From the NCBI GenBank assembly GCA_013373385.1, contig JABXHX010000007.1, positions 1-64,000 on the forward strand: a stretch of 64,000 nt of DNA. Reading direction: 5' to 3'. How positions within the stretch are numbered: the first letter of the stretch is position 1; each line of letters begins with the position of its first letter. The position numbers and the translations under genes were made by a program. The notes under the pieces are model-generated. The model was not told the DNA's origin. It worked only from the letters and a program-made list of their open reading frames with translations, and did no database searches. The DNA is from Flavobacteriaceae bacterium. Its GTDB lineage: Bacteria; Bacteroidota; Bacteroidia; Flavobacteriales; Flavobacteriaceae. Positions 45,153-53,715 of this stretch are shown here, piece after piece.

Positions 45153-46406
45153 CTACTGATTCATCATTGCAGTAGCAACTTTTCTATAAGTACCATTTTC
45201 TAACTTAGTTCTGATTGATGAAAATGCAGCAATTGTTTCGTCAATATCTTCTTGGGTATGTGTGGTTGTAGGAATCAACCTTAAAATAATTAATCCTTTA
45301 GGAATTACTGGATATACAACAATAGAACAGAAAACACCATAATTTTCACGCAGGTCGTTTACCATTGCCATTGCCTCAGGAATATCTCCCTTTAAATATA
45401 CAGGAGTTATACATGTTTGTGTGGTTCCTAAATCAAAACCAGCCTCACGTAATCCATTTTGTAACGCATTGGTATTTTGCCATAATTTTTCTTTTAATTC
45501 TGGCATAGATCGCAACATATCTAAACGCTTTAATGCGCCTTTAACCATTGGCATTGGTAATGACTTGGCAAACATTTGTGAGCGCATATTGTATTGTAAA
45601 TACTGTATTACATCTTTGTCTCCTGCAAAAAATGCTCCGATACCTGCCATAGATTTAGCAAAAGTAGCAAAGTACACATCAATTCCGTCTTGTACACCTT
45701 GCTCAAATCCAGTTCCTTTACCATCTTTTCCAAGTGTTCCAAAACCATGTGCATCATCAACCAACAAACGGAAGTTGTATTTTTCTTTTAATGCAACTAT
45801 CTCTTTTAAGCGACCTTGTTCTCCTCGCATTCCAAAAACCCCTTCAGAAATAGCTAAGATTCCTCCACCTGTTTTTTCTGCAAGTTTTACAGCTCGCTTC
45901 ATGTTTTTTTCAAAGCTATCAATATCGTTGTGTTTGTATACAAAACGTTTTCCTGCATGTAAACGCACTCCGTCAATAATACAAGCGTGGGTATCAATAT
46001 CATACACAATCACATCATTTTTAGTAACCAAAGCATCAATGGCAGAAACCATTCCTTGGTACCCGAAGTTGACCAAATATGCGGCTTCTTTCTCAACAAA
46101 TTCTGCACACTCTCTTTCTAATTGTTCGTGAAATTTAGTATGACCAGACATCATCCTTGCACCCATTGGATATGCCATACCATGCTCGGCAGCAGCTTCA
46201 CCATCTATCTTTAAAACCTCTGGGTGATTGGCTAAACCTAAATAATCATTAATACTCCAAGTAATTACTTTCTTTCCGTTGAAAGACATTCTGTTAGAAA
46301 TTGGACCTTCTAATTTAGGAAACACATAATATCCTTCTGCTTTTTCTGCCCATTTTCCTAAAGGTCCTTTATCTTGATGTATTCTTTCAAATAAGTCTTT
46401 TGCCAT
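45153..46406 (-). CDS. AONS-family acyltransferase, probable cysteate acyltransferase for sulfonolipids
   Basis: A 417-residue PLP enzyme of the alpha-oxoamine synthase fold (as serine palmitoyltransferase and 2-amino-3-ketobutyrate CoA ligase). PLP lysine is Lys251 in TFAKSMAG; Asp218 and His220 in LLVDDAH contact the ring. Enzymes of this type join an acyl thioester to an amino acid with loss of CO2. The gene follows a cysteine-synthase-like gene by 42 nt; that pairing is the one described for capnine/sulfobacin synthesis in Capnocytophaga and Chryseobacterium, where the second enzyme acylates cysteate. A serine- or glycine-using role is the alternative. Confidence 0.8.
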   Translation of the reverse strand: MAKDLFERIHQDKGPLGKWAEKAEGYYVFPKLEGPISNRMSFNGKKVITWSINDYLGLANHPEVLKIDGEAAAEHGMAYPMGARMMSGHTKFHEQLERECAEFVEKEAAYLVNFGYQGMVSAIDALVTKNDVIVYDIDTHACIIDGVRLHAGKRFVYKHNDIDSFEKNMKRAVKLAEKTGGGILAISEGVFGMRGEQGRLKEIVALKEKYNFRLLVDDAHGFGTLGKDGKGTGFEQGVQDGIDVYFATFAKSMAGIGAFFAGDKDVIQYLQYNMRSQMFAKSLPMPMVKGALKRLDMLRSMPELKEKLWQNTNALQNGLREAGFDLGTTQTCITPVYLKGDIPEAMAMVNDLRENYGVFCSIVVYPVIPKGLIILRLIPTTTHTQEDIDETIAAFSSIRTKLENGTYRKVATAMMNQ

Positions 46407-46448
46407 CTTGTAGTATCTTCTGTGTAAGGCGGCAAATTTAAGACTTTT

Positions 46449-47456
46449 TTAAGACTCATCAAATAAAAAGCCTTGTTCTTTCATCCAAGAATCTGAATAG
46501 ATTTTATTCATGTACCTAGAACCATGATCTGGAAAAACCAAGACTACAACACTTTCTTTTGTAAAAAACTGCTGTGCATTGTACTGCTCAGTTGCTTGCA
46601 TTACAGCGCCGCTTGTATATCCACAAAAGAGCCCTTCTTTTGCAACAATTTCTCTTGCTTTTAATGCTGCTGCTTTATCGGTAACTTTTTCAAATTTATC
46701 GATGATATCAAATTTGGTTGCAGTAGGAATTAAGTTCTTCCCTAAGCCTTCTATTCTATAAGGATGAATTTCATTCTCATCAATCTGACCTGTTTCGTGG
46801 TACTTTTTTAAAATAGAACCATAAGCATCGACTCCTAAAATTTGTATGGTTGGATTTTGTTCTTTTAAATACTTACCAATACCTGAAATGGTTCCACCTG
46901 TACCACTCGCCACTACCACATGTGTAACCTTGCCGTTGGTTTGTTTCCAAATTTCGGGTCCAGTAGAGCAATAATGAGCATCACAATTTAATTCGTTAAA
47001 ATATTGATTGATATAAATAGAATTAGGAGTTTCTTTATGAATTCTTTTGGCTACTTCGTAATACGATCTTGGGTCATCTGCTGCAACGTTGGCTGGACAT
47101 AAATTCACCTCTGCTCCAACAGATTTTAACATATCTATTTTATCTTGTGAGGTTTTTGAACTTACTGCTAAAATACATTTGTAGCCTCTTACCATACTAA
47201 TCATAGCCAAGCTAAATCCTGTGTTACCAGAAGTAGTTTCTACAATGGTGTCTCCTGGTTTTAAAATGCCTTTCTTCTCAGCGTTTTCTAGGATATGCAA
47301 AGCAATTCTATCTTTTGCTGAATGCCCCGGATTAAAGGCCTCAATTTTGGCATAAAATGTTCCTGTTAATTTTTTTGTGATGTGGTGCAGTTGCACCATA
47401 GGTGTTTGACCAATTAAGTCTAAAACGGTATTGTGTATATTCTGGTTTCTAATCAT
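46449..47456 (-). CDS. Cysteine-synthase-family PLP enzyme, probable cysteate synthase
   Basis: A 335-residue enzyme of the CysK/cystathionine beta-synthase fold. PLP lysine is Lys49 in GHSAKDR, in place of the usual S-V-K-D-R; substrate loop TSGNTGFS and phosphate loop GTGGTISG are intact. Next to the AONS-type gene it most likely makes cysteate from phosphoserine and sulfite for sulfonolipids. An ordinary cysteine or cystathionine beta-synthase cannot be excluded by eye. I use ATG 47456 (MIRNQN) rather than 47474 because the short extension is not family-like. It starts 22 nt after the oligopeptidase B stop. Confidence 0.78.
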   Translation of the reverse strand: MIRNQNIHNTVLDLIGQTPMVQLHHITKKLTGTFYAKIEAFNPGHSAKDRIALHILENAEKKGILKPGDTIVETTSGNTGFSLAMISMVRGYKCILAVSSKTSQDKIDMLKSVGAEVNLCPANVAADDPRSYYEVAKRIHKETPNSIYINQYFNELNCDAHYCSTGPEIWKQTNGKVTHVVVASGTGGTISGIGKYLKEQNPTIQILGVDAYGSILKKYHETGQIDENEIHPYRIEGLGKNLIPTATKFDIIDKFEKVTDKAAALKAREIVAKEGLFCGYTSGAVMQATEQYNAQQFFTKESVVVLVFPDHGSRYMNKIYSDSWMKEQGFLFDES

Positions 47457-47478
47457 TTTTAAGTTACATCGCAACTAC

Positions 47479-49575
47479 TTACCCTATTTTACCTTCTAAA
47501 TCTAATAAAAAAGAATAATCTCTTGCGGTTTCTTTTAGCGCATCAAACCTACCAGAAGCTCCGCCATGCCCAGCCTCCATGTTTGTATGCATTACTAATG
47601 TATTAGCATCTGTTTTGAGCTCTCTCAATTTTGCGATCCATTTTGCGGGCTCCCAATACTGTACTTGGCTATCCCAATAACCTGTTGTTATCAACATATT
47701 TGGATATGCTATTGCACGTACATTGTCATACGGAGAATAACTCTTTATATAGTCATAATAAGTTTTTTCCTTCGGATTTCCCCATTCGTCAAATTCTCCA
47801 GTTGTAAGCGGAATCGTCTCATCTAGCATGGTCGTTATCACATCAACAAACGGCACAGCAGAAACAATACCGTTGTATAGCTCTGGGTTTGTATTTGCTA
47901 TTACTCCCATTAACAATCCGCCTGCAGAGCCACCCATGGCATACAAATGCTTTGCAGATGTGTACTTATTATCAATTAAGAACTGAGAGCAATCTACAAA
48001 ATCTGTAAATGTATTCTTTTTATACAACAACTTACCGTCTTCGTACCAGTCTCTACCTAAATACTCGCTCCCTCTAATATGTGCTATTGCAAATATAAAA
48101 CCTCTATCTAATAAACTCAACCGTGTGGTGCTAAATCCGTCTGAAATTGTATATCCGTAAGAACCGTATGCATATTGTAATAAAGGAGTGTTTTCGTTTA
48201 ATTCAGTATCTTTTCTGTGTACCAAAGAAATGGCTATCTTTTTACCATCTCTTGCAGTTGCCCAAAGACGTTTACTTACATAATTGTTCTTATCAAACTT
48301 TCCGCCCAGCACCTCCTGCTCTTTTTTAATTTCTTGTGAACGGTCATCCATATTAAAATCAATCACTGAGCTTGGTGTAGTCATTGAGTTGTATGAATAC
48401 CTCAATATATTGGTGTTAAAATCTGGATTGGAACCAACTCCTGCAGAATATGTTTCTTCTGCAAAAGGCAAATAATAATCTTGTGTTGCATCCCATCGTT
48501 TAATGCGCATTTTATTCAATCCGTTGGTGCGCTCTTCTAAGACCAAATACTCATTAAAAATAGAAAAATCTTCTAGTAAAGTTTCTTTTCTATGCGGAAT
48601 TACATCTACCCAATTCTCTTTTGTAGTAGTTGTAACAGGTGTTTTCATCAATTTAAAATTCTTAGCGCCGTCTTTATTGGTTCGTATATAAAAATGATTT
48701 TTATAATGCGAAATATCATACTCTAAATTGCGCTCTCTTTGCTGAATGATGGTGAGTGCATCATTAGGATTGTCTGCATCTATAAATTGATATTCTGTAG
48801 ACAAGGTACTATACGAACCTATAATAATGTACTGCTCTGATTTTGTTTTTGTGACAAAAGTAGAAAAGGTATCATCTGTTTCGTGATACACTTCAAGATC
48901 TTCAGATTGGTGAGTTCCTAATACATGTTTAAAAATTTTATAACTCCTTAATGATATCGGATCTTTTTTAGTATAAAACAAGGTTTTATTGTCATTTGCC
49001 CAAACCGAGCCTCCAGTAGTATTTTCTATAATGTCATTATATATTTTCCCCGTTTCTAAGTTTTTAATTCGTAAAAAATACTGTCGTCTACTCACGGTAT
49101 CTGTAGCAAAAGCAACTAGCTTGTTATTTGGACTAACATTCAATCCGCCTAACTGAAAGTAACTATAGCCTTTTGCTTCGTTATTGACGTTAAACAATAG
49201 CTCCTCTGTAGCTTTTAACGATTCTTTTTTACGTGTAAAAATCGGATATTGTTCTCCCTTTTGATATTTGGTAATATAAAAATAGCCGTTTTTTTTATAC
49301 GGCACAGAGGCATCATCTTCTTTAATACGAGATTTCATCTCGCTAAATAAAAACTCTTGAAAAGCAGTTGTATGTGCAGTAATCTTATCGTAATAATTAT
49401 TCTCTGCATTTAAATAATCTACTACTTGTTGCGTTTGTTTATCCTTTACGGGTGCATTTTTTTGTTCATCAGATAAGCGCATCCAAAAATAATTATCAAT
49501 TCTAACATCACCGTGCATCTCTAGTTGGATAGGTATTTTTTTTGCTACGGGAGCTTTTACATGTTTTATACTCAT
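47479..49575 (-). CDS. ptrB: Oligopeptidase B (S9A prolyl oligopeptidase family)
   Basis: A 698-residue serine peptidase with an N-terminal seven-blade propeller (about 75-400) and a C-terminal alpha/beta-hydrolase domain. Nucleophile Ser in AMGGSAGGLLMG (about 545), Asp in the YWDSQV strand and His in NMEAGHGG complete the triad. The family cuts small peptides after Arg or Lys. No signal peptide. It has its own well-matched promoter. The sulfonolipid-type genes follow closely on the same strand. Confidence 0.93.
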   Translation of the reverse strand: MSIKHVKAPVAKKIPIQLEMHGDVRIDNYFWMRLSDEQKNAPVKDKQTQQVVDYLNAENNYYDKITAHTTAFQEFLFSEMKSRIKEDDASVPYKKNGYFYITKYQKGEQYPIFTRKKESLKATEELLFNVNNEAKGYSYFQLGGLNVSPNNKLVAFATDTVSRRQYFLRIKNLETGKIYNDIIENTTGGSVWANDNKTLFYTKKDPISLRSYKIFKHVLGTHQSEDLEVYHETDDTFSTFVTKTKSEQYIIIGSYSTLSTEYQFIDADNPNDALTIIQQRERNLEYDISHYKNHFYIRTNKDGAKNFKLMKTPVTTTTKENWVDVIPHRKETLLEDFSIFNEYLVLEERTNGLNKMRIKRWDATQDYYLPFAEETYSAGVGSNPDFNTNILRYSYNSMTTPSSVIDFNMDDRSQEIKKEQEVLGGKFDKNNYVSKRLWATARDGKKIAISLVHRKDTELNENTPLLQYAYGSYGYTISDGFSTTRLSLLDRGFIFAIAHIRGSEYLGRDWYEDGKLLYKKNTFTDFVDCSQFLIDNKYTSAKHLYAMGGSAGGLLMGVIANTNPELYNGIVSAVPFVDVITTMLDETIPLTTGEFDEWGNPKEKTYYDYIKSYSPYDNVRAIAYPNMLITTGYWDSQVQYWEPAKWIAKLRELKTDANTLVMHTNMEAGHGGASGRFDALKETARDYSFLLDLEGKIG

Positions 49576-49598
49576 AGAATTGTCTTTACAAACGCATG

Positions 49599-49628
49599 CA
49601 AAAATAAGACTAAATGCCGTTGTGCAAA
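49599..49628 (-). promoter_or_regulatory. Promoter of oligopeptidase B
   Basis: Minus-strand TTTG (49625-49628), 18-nt spacer, TATTTTTG (49599-49606); 23 bp before the ATG. Full match to the Bacteroidota consensus. Confidence 0.65.
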
Positions 49629-49676
49629 ATAATAAGCAAAGCTTATTTTAGTTTTTTTTAATAAGACTGAAAATAG

Positions 49677-49684
49677 TAAATTTG
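49677..49684 (+). promoter_or_regulatory. -7 element of the YbaB gene, deciding its start
   Basis: TAAATTTG matches TAnnTTTG. It overlaps the first codon of the longest frame (TTG 49682), so the real start must be ATG 49709. Confidence 0.55.
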
Positions 49685-49708
49685 TTTTTCATTAAAAAAA
49701 AGAAAAAT

Positions 49709-50032
49709 ATGTTTGGAGATATGGCTGGTATGATGGGCAAATTAAAAGAAGCCCAACAAAAAGTTGAAGAAACAAAAGCGAGGTTAAACCATGTACTTGT
49801 CGATGAAAACGGTGCTAACGGAAAGTTGCAAGTTACCCTTACTGCAAATAGAGAAATAAAAGCAATTCAAATTGACGAAAGTTTATTACAAGATGCAGAA
49901 GAACTTGAAGATTATTTAATTGTTACTTTGAATAAAGCCATTAAAAAAGCTTCTGATATAAACGAACAAGAATTGGCAGCTGCAGCAAAAAGTGGCATGC
50001 CAAGTATCCCTGGAATGGATATGTTTAAATAA
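49709..50032 (+). CDS. YbaB/EbfC-family nucleoid-associated protein
   Basis: A 107-residue DNA-binding protein: Met-rich start [16 protein letters not shown], long helix, then a beta region with [17 protein letters not shown] and a C-terminal helix ending in [11 protein letters not shown]. Dimers bind and bridge DNA in the family. The start was chosen by the promoter. Followed by two small membrane-protein genes on the same strand. Confidence 0.9.
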   Translation: MFGDMAGMMGKLKEAQQKVEETKARLNHVLVDENGANGKLQVTLTANREIKAIQIDESLLQDAEELEDYLIVTLNKAIKKASDINEQELAAAAKSGMPSIPGMDMFK

Positions 50033-50055
50033 CATACACTCTTTTATTTTATACT

Positions 50056-50331
50056 ATGGAAGAATACATGCTACCTTGTTTAAATAAGCAACTCTTTGGG
50101 GTTGATTGTTTGGGTTGTGGCATGCAACGTTCTTTATTGCTATTAAGTAAAGGGGAAGTTGTAGCCTCGTTTAAAATGTACCCTGCTATTTTTACATTGA
50201 TTCTCTTAGCTACATTTATTCTTTTAAATTGGAAGTTTAAATTTAGGCACTCTCAAAAAATAATAAGTATCTTAGTCATCTTAAACATAACAATTATTAT
50301 TGTTAGCTATCTTATTAAAATAAATAAATAA
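50056..50331 (+). CDS. DUF2752 small membrane protein
   Basis: A 91-residue protein with the family signature: CPxGC-like segment LPCLNKQLFGVDCLGCGMQRSL with two Cys-containing parts, then two hydrophobic helices. Function unknown. 23 nt after ybaB and 8 nt before the CCC-motif gene, so probably one transcription unit. Confidence 0.82.
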   Translation: MEEYMLPCLNKQLFGVDCLGCGMQRSLLLLSKGEVVASFKMYPAIFTLILLATFILLNWKFKFRHSQKIISILVILNITIIIVSYLIKINK

Positions 50332-50339
50332 AAATAATT

Positions 50340-50654
50340 ATGAAAAAAAGCCTAAACACTACTGTCATCTATATTTTATCCATAGTTAGTTTCTTGTGTT
50401 GCTGTTTTGCTGGGCTAGGAATTTTGCTAGCCTTACCAGCATTTTTAATGGCAAATAGCAAAGTAAAAGGATATGAACAAGTCCCAGATGATTACGAAGG
50501 TGATTACAATGCAATGAAAACTGCCAAAATTGTTGCTCTGGTTGCCTTAATTATAAACGGCTTGTACTTACTGTACAACATTTACTATTTTGCAACTACG
50601 GATTGGGATGTTTTTATGGAACAGTATCGAAAAGCATTAGAACAATACCAATAA
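50340..50654 (+). CDS. CCC-motif membrane protein
   Basis: A 104-residue membrane protein with two hydrophobic segments; the first contains SFLCCCFAGLGILLALPA with the three-Cys motif after which the family is named. A conserved tail follows the second helix (ATTDWDVFMEQYRKALEQYQ). Function unknown. Ends at an efficient terminator. Confidence 0.82.
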   Translation: MKKSLNTTVIYILSIVSFLCCCFAGLGILLALPAFLMANSKVKGYEQVPDDYEGDYNAMKTAKIVALVALIINGLYLLYNIYYFATTDWDVFMEQYRKALEQYQ

Positions 50655-50655
50655 A

Positions 50656-50687
50656 TAAAAAAGCCCGCTTCTGCGGGCTTTTTTATT
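50656..50687. terminator. Bidirectional terminator
   Basis: AGCCCGC-N4-GCGGGCT flanked by A and T runs; ends the ybaB unit on plus and rocD on minus. Confidence 0.9.
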
Positions 50688-50698
50688 TTTAACTTTTT

Positions 50699-51937
50699 TT
50701 AAAACTCAGCTATAGTTTTCTTAATAATAGAAATACAATCTCTTAGCTCTTCTTCGTTCATTACTAGCGGTGGTGCAAATCGAATGATATTACCGTGTGT
50801 TGGTTTTGCTAACAAGCCATTATCTCTTAGCTTGATACAAATATCCCAAGCAGTTGTGCTCTCTTCTGTATCATTAATTAATATTGCATTCAACAAACCT
50901 TTACCTCTTACAGATTTTACTAAGTCATTATTTTCTGAAAACTCAGCTAATTCGGCTCTAAAGATTTTTCCTAGTCGTTCTGCATTTTCTGTTAAATTTT
51001 CTTCCTGAACAACTTCTAAAGCGGCAATTGCGACTGCCGCAGCAACAGGGTTTCCTCCAAAAGTAGAGCCGTGATTTCCAGGTCTGATTACATCCATTAT
51101 ATTGTTATTAGCTAGTACCGCAGAAACTGGATAAGCTCCTCCACTCAATGCTTTACCAAGAATTAAAATATCGGGTGTTACATTTTCATGATTTACAGCC
51201 AGCATTTGTCCAGTTCTAGCGATTCCTGTTTGCACTTCGTCTGCAATAAACAATACATTATGCTTTTCACACAAAGCTTTTGCAGCAGATAAATACCCTT
51301 CAGATGGCACATACACCCCAGCTTCACCTTGAATAGGTTCAACTAAAAATGCTGCTACATTTGCATTGTTTGTTAATGTCGTTTCTAAAGCTTGCAGATT
51401 ATCGTATTCAATTTTTATAAATCCATTGGTAAAAGGTCCAAAGTTTTTACGAGCTACAGGATCATTAGAAAATGAGATAATGGTTGTTGTTCTTCCATGA
51501 AAGTTGTTTTCACACACAATAATTTGTGCTTCATTTTCTGCAATTCCTTTTACTTCATAAGCCCATTTTCTTGATAGCTTTAAAGCTGTTTCTACAGCTT
51601 CTGCACCCGTATTCATTGGTAATAATTTATCAAAGCCAAAAAGTTCGGTCGCAAACCTTTCATAACGCCCAAGCATGTCATTATAAAATGCTCTAGATGT
51701 TAAGGTTAGGGTTTGGGCTTGATGCACCATTGCTCCTACAATTTTAGGATGACAATGTCCTTGATTTACTGCAGAATACGCCGATAAAAAGTCGTAATAT
51801 TTTTTACCTTCTACATCCCACACATACACACCTTCTCCTCTGCTCAGTACTACTGGTAATGGATGGTAATTGTGTGCACCGTACTTGTTTTCTAAATCGA
51901 TCGCTTGTTGCGAAGTTAATTGGTCTAAAACAGCCAT
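50699..51937 (-). CDS. rocD: Ornithine--oxo-acid aminotransferase
   Basis: A 412-residue class III aminotransferase that converts ornithine and 2-oxoglutarate to glutamate semialdehyde and glutamate in arginine/ornithine breakdown. PLP lysine is in [16 protein letters not shown]; other motifs are [13 protein letters not shown] (near 106), [14 protein letters not shown] (near 230) and STFGGNPVA. Length and N-terminus ([16 protein letters not shown]) are typical of RocD. Single gene with a 220-bp upstream region. Confidence 0.93.
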   Translation of the reverse strand: MAVLDQLTSQQAIDLENKYGAHNYHPLPVVLSRGEGVYVWDVEGKKYYDFLSAYSAVNQGHCHPKIVGAMVHQAQTLTLTSRAFYNDMLGRYERFATELFGFDKLLPMNTGAEAVETALKLSRKWAYEVKGIAENEAQIIVCENNFHGRTTTIISFSNDPVARKNFGPFTNGFIKIEYDNLQALETTLTNNANVAAFLVEPIQGEAGVYVPSEGYLSAAKALCEKHNVLFIADEVQTGIARTGQMLAVNHENVTPDILILGKALSGGAYPVSAVLANNNIMDVIRPGNHGSTFGGNPVAAAVAIAALEVVQEENLTENAERLGKIFRAELAEFSENNDLVKSVRGKGLLNAILINDTEESTTAWDICIKLRDNGLLAKPTHGNIIRFAPPLVMNEEELRDCISIIKKTIAEF

Positions 51938-51958
51938 TTTAAAATAATTTAAAGTTTA

Positions 51959-52113
51959 TGCCTTACAAAGGCACTGTTTAACACCTAAAAGATGCAAACA
52001 AAATAATTAAACCTCGTTTAACGAGTAAAATAACCATTCCTGTTCTACCTTTATCCTTTCGAAGAGTTCCGAAAATTCAGCGTGGGAAAGAAACCATCCC
52101 TAGAGCCCGCAAA
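51959..52113. other. rocD upstream region with palindromes and a GC-richer block
   Basis: Contains TGCCTT-N3-AAGGCA (51959-51973), CTCGTT-N1-AACGAG (52013-52025) and a block from about 52050 to 52110 that is about half G+C, against about one third around it. On the minus strand that block has GGGA/TCCC pairing. No coding frame is recognised. Confidence 0.4.
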
Positions 52114-52157
52114 TTACTAAATATAAATTGGGTAATAAAATCTTTTTAATTACACTT

Positions 52158-52643
52158 TTACGCAGATATCATTTTTCCCAATTTCATTACTTCTACATCT
52201 GTAAAAGTAAGCTCTCTAACAAAATCCATTTCTCCCCATAAGTACTTATGTCCCTTTAAGCTTTTAGTGTTTCGCATTCTCCTTTTTAATGCATACAGTT
52301 CTGTTTTGGTAGCTTTCCTTTTCTGTCCAAGCTCACCATAAACTTTTAATGCTGGATGCTTTTTGAAGCTTCCATTGAACAATGATTTTACCCAGAAAGT
52401 TTTACTGCTATTCACAGCTAATACACATACTTTATTATTTCCTTTAGCATTCTGAGAAAAAAGTCCAGACGAAAACTTTTCAAAATAAAAACCTGTTTGA
52501 TTATCGTTTAAAAACAGTGTACCAATGGGTCTTACACTTGGATTACCTTTATTACTTACCGACGCTATAGAAACATGTAAATTGGTTTTAAAACTTTCAC
52601 TTATATGCTTTTTAATAATCTTCCAGTCTTTAATTAGGTCCAT
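52158..52643 (-). CDS. Pyridoxamine 5'-phosphate oxidase-like FMN-binding protein
   Basis: A 161-residue split-barrel protein: VSIASVSNKGNPSVRPIGTLFLNDNQTGFYFEKFSSGL is the FMN/flavin-binding half of the PNPOx-like fold, followed by a helical tail. It lacks the features of true PdxH, so a general flavin or haem-binding oxidoreductase is more likely. It overlaps the preceding DUF6768-type gene by 14 bp and is probably part of the sigma operon. Confidence 0.8.
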   Translation of the reverse strand: MDLIKDWKIIKKHISESFKTNLHVSIASVSNKGNPSVRPIGTLFLNDNQTGFYFEKFSSGLFSQNAKGNNKVCVLAVNSSKTFWVKSLFNGSFKKHPALKVYGELGQKRKATKTELYALKRRMRNTKSLKGHKYLWGEMDFVRELTFTDVEVMKLGKMISA

Positions 52644-53022
52644 CTATTTTACTTGATAATGATGATACTTGTATTTCTAATCTTTTAATTTCTCTTAGCA
52701 AAGCATTTTTATCCATTTGCATCCAAGCAAATACTTTGAGCATACTTACTCCAATTAAAAATACCAATCCTCCTACACCCCATTTAATTAGCTCATTAGT
52801 AGTTTCTACTTTAAAAAAGTTTACAGTACAATACACAAATAGCCCAAAGAAAACTAAGGTCATAAAATTCATCATATACATAATCCATTTATTTTTCCCT
52901 TGAAATAATCCAGTAAGCATTTGCAAAACATTTTGCTCTTCTAGTTCTTCATAAAATTTTGCTTCCTCTTTTGTTAATGTCTCTTTTATTAATTGATCTA
53001 TCTCTTCTAAATTATTTTTCAT
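52630..53022 (-). CDS. DUF6768-like membrane protein of a sigma-factor operon
   Basis: A 130-residue protein: acidic helical N-terminus (1-45), two hydrophobic helices (about 48-68 and 79-98), then a C-terminal coiled coil (LREIKRLEIQVSSLSSKI). It starts 1 nt after the ECF sigma stop. This position and the topology (cytoplasmic N-terminal helix followed by membrane helices) suit an anti-sigma role, but no known anti-sigma motif is visible, so this is inference. Confidence 0.75.
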   Translation of the reverse strand: MKNNLEEIDQLIKETLTKEEAKFYEELEEQNVLQMLTGLFQGKNKWIMYMMNFMTLVFFGLFVYCTVNFFKVETTNELIKWGVGGLVFLIGVSMLKVFAWMQMDKNALLREIKRLEIQVSSLSSKIDGPN

Positions 53023-53023
53023 C

Positions 53024-53584
53024 TTATATATTTTTTATATTAATAATTAATTTTAATCGCTCTCGAGCATGAAACAATCTGGATTTTGCCGTGCCTACAG
53101 ATATATTTAAAACTTCTGCCATTTGTTTTAACGAATAACTTTCTAAATAAAAGAGCTGTATTACTACACGTTGATTTTCTGGTAATTTAGAAATTTCATC
53201 ACTCAGCTTAAACAATAATTCTGACTTTTCAATTTCGGATGTAAGCGCAGTTACTTCTTGTTGATTATAGAATTGATCGAGTTTGCGTTGTTCTCTTTTT
53301 TGCTTACGCAACCAATCTATTGTGCGCCTATTAACAATACTAATTGCCCAACTTTTAAATTGCTTCGGATCTTTTAAATCGTGTAGCTTATTAAATATGG
53401 TTACCCAACATTCTTGAGCAATATCTTTGGCAACATCTGCATCTTTGCAATACCAATACGCCAATTTACAAAACCTTTTATGCCAACGACTAACCAAAAC
53501 AGAAAGAACTTTCTTATCTCCTTTTTGATATTGCAATACAAGCAAGGCATCTATTTGTGTACTTGTTTTCATACTTTGTTTCAT
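53024..53584 (-). CDS. ECF-type RNA polymerase sigma-70 family factor (second)
   Basis: A 186-residue sigma factor. Region 2 at about 15-85 (DVAKDIAQECWVTIF, then FKSWAISIVNRRTIDWLRK), region 4 at about 115-170 (LPENQRVVIQLFYLESYSLKQMAEVLNISVGTAKSRLFHARERL). It heads a three-gene operon with a membrane protein and an FMN-binding protein. The longest frame begins at TTG 53599; I use ATG 53584 because the promoter-like TACCTTTTG lies directly upstream. ATG 53572 is also possible. Confidence 0.9.
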   Translation of the reverse strand: MKQSMKTSTQIDALLVLQYQKGDKKVLSVLVSRWHKRFCKLAYWYCKDADVAKDIAQECWVTIFNKLHDLKDPKQFKSWAISIVNRRTIDWLRKQKREQRKLDQFYNQQEVTALTSEIEKSELLFKLSDEISKLPENQRVVIQLFYLESYSLKQMAEVLNISVGTAKSRLFHARERLKLIINIKNI

Positions 53585-53666
53585 ACCATTGACGTACAAA
53601 AGGTAAAAAGGTTCATTTTTTTATTAAATTCTTATAAAGATATCGCATAATTCATACAAATACTGA

Positions 53667-53695
53667 TTTGCTATCAATATCTTTTCCTAATTTTG
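53667..53695 (+). promoter_or_regulatory. Promoter of the rRNA methyltransferase gene
   Basis: TTTG (53667-53670), 17-nt spacer, TAATTTTG (53688-53695); 20 bp before the ATG. Full consensus. Confidence 0.7.
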
Positions 53696-53715
53696 CCAAC
53701 CATAATTTAAATTAA

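Noticed and set aside
45421..46131. 236-codon plus-strand frame inside the AONS-type gene
   Set aside because: Lies fully antisense to a well-supported enzyme, and its translation looks like the complement of conserved codons.
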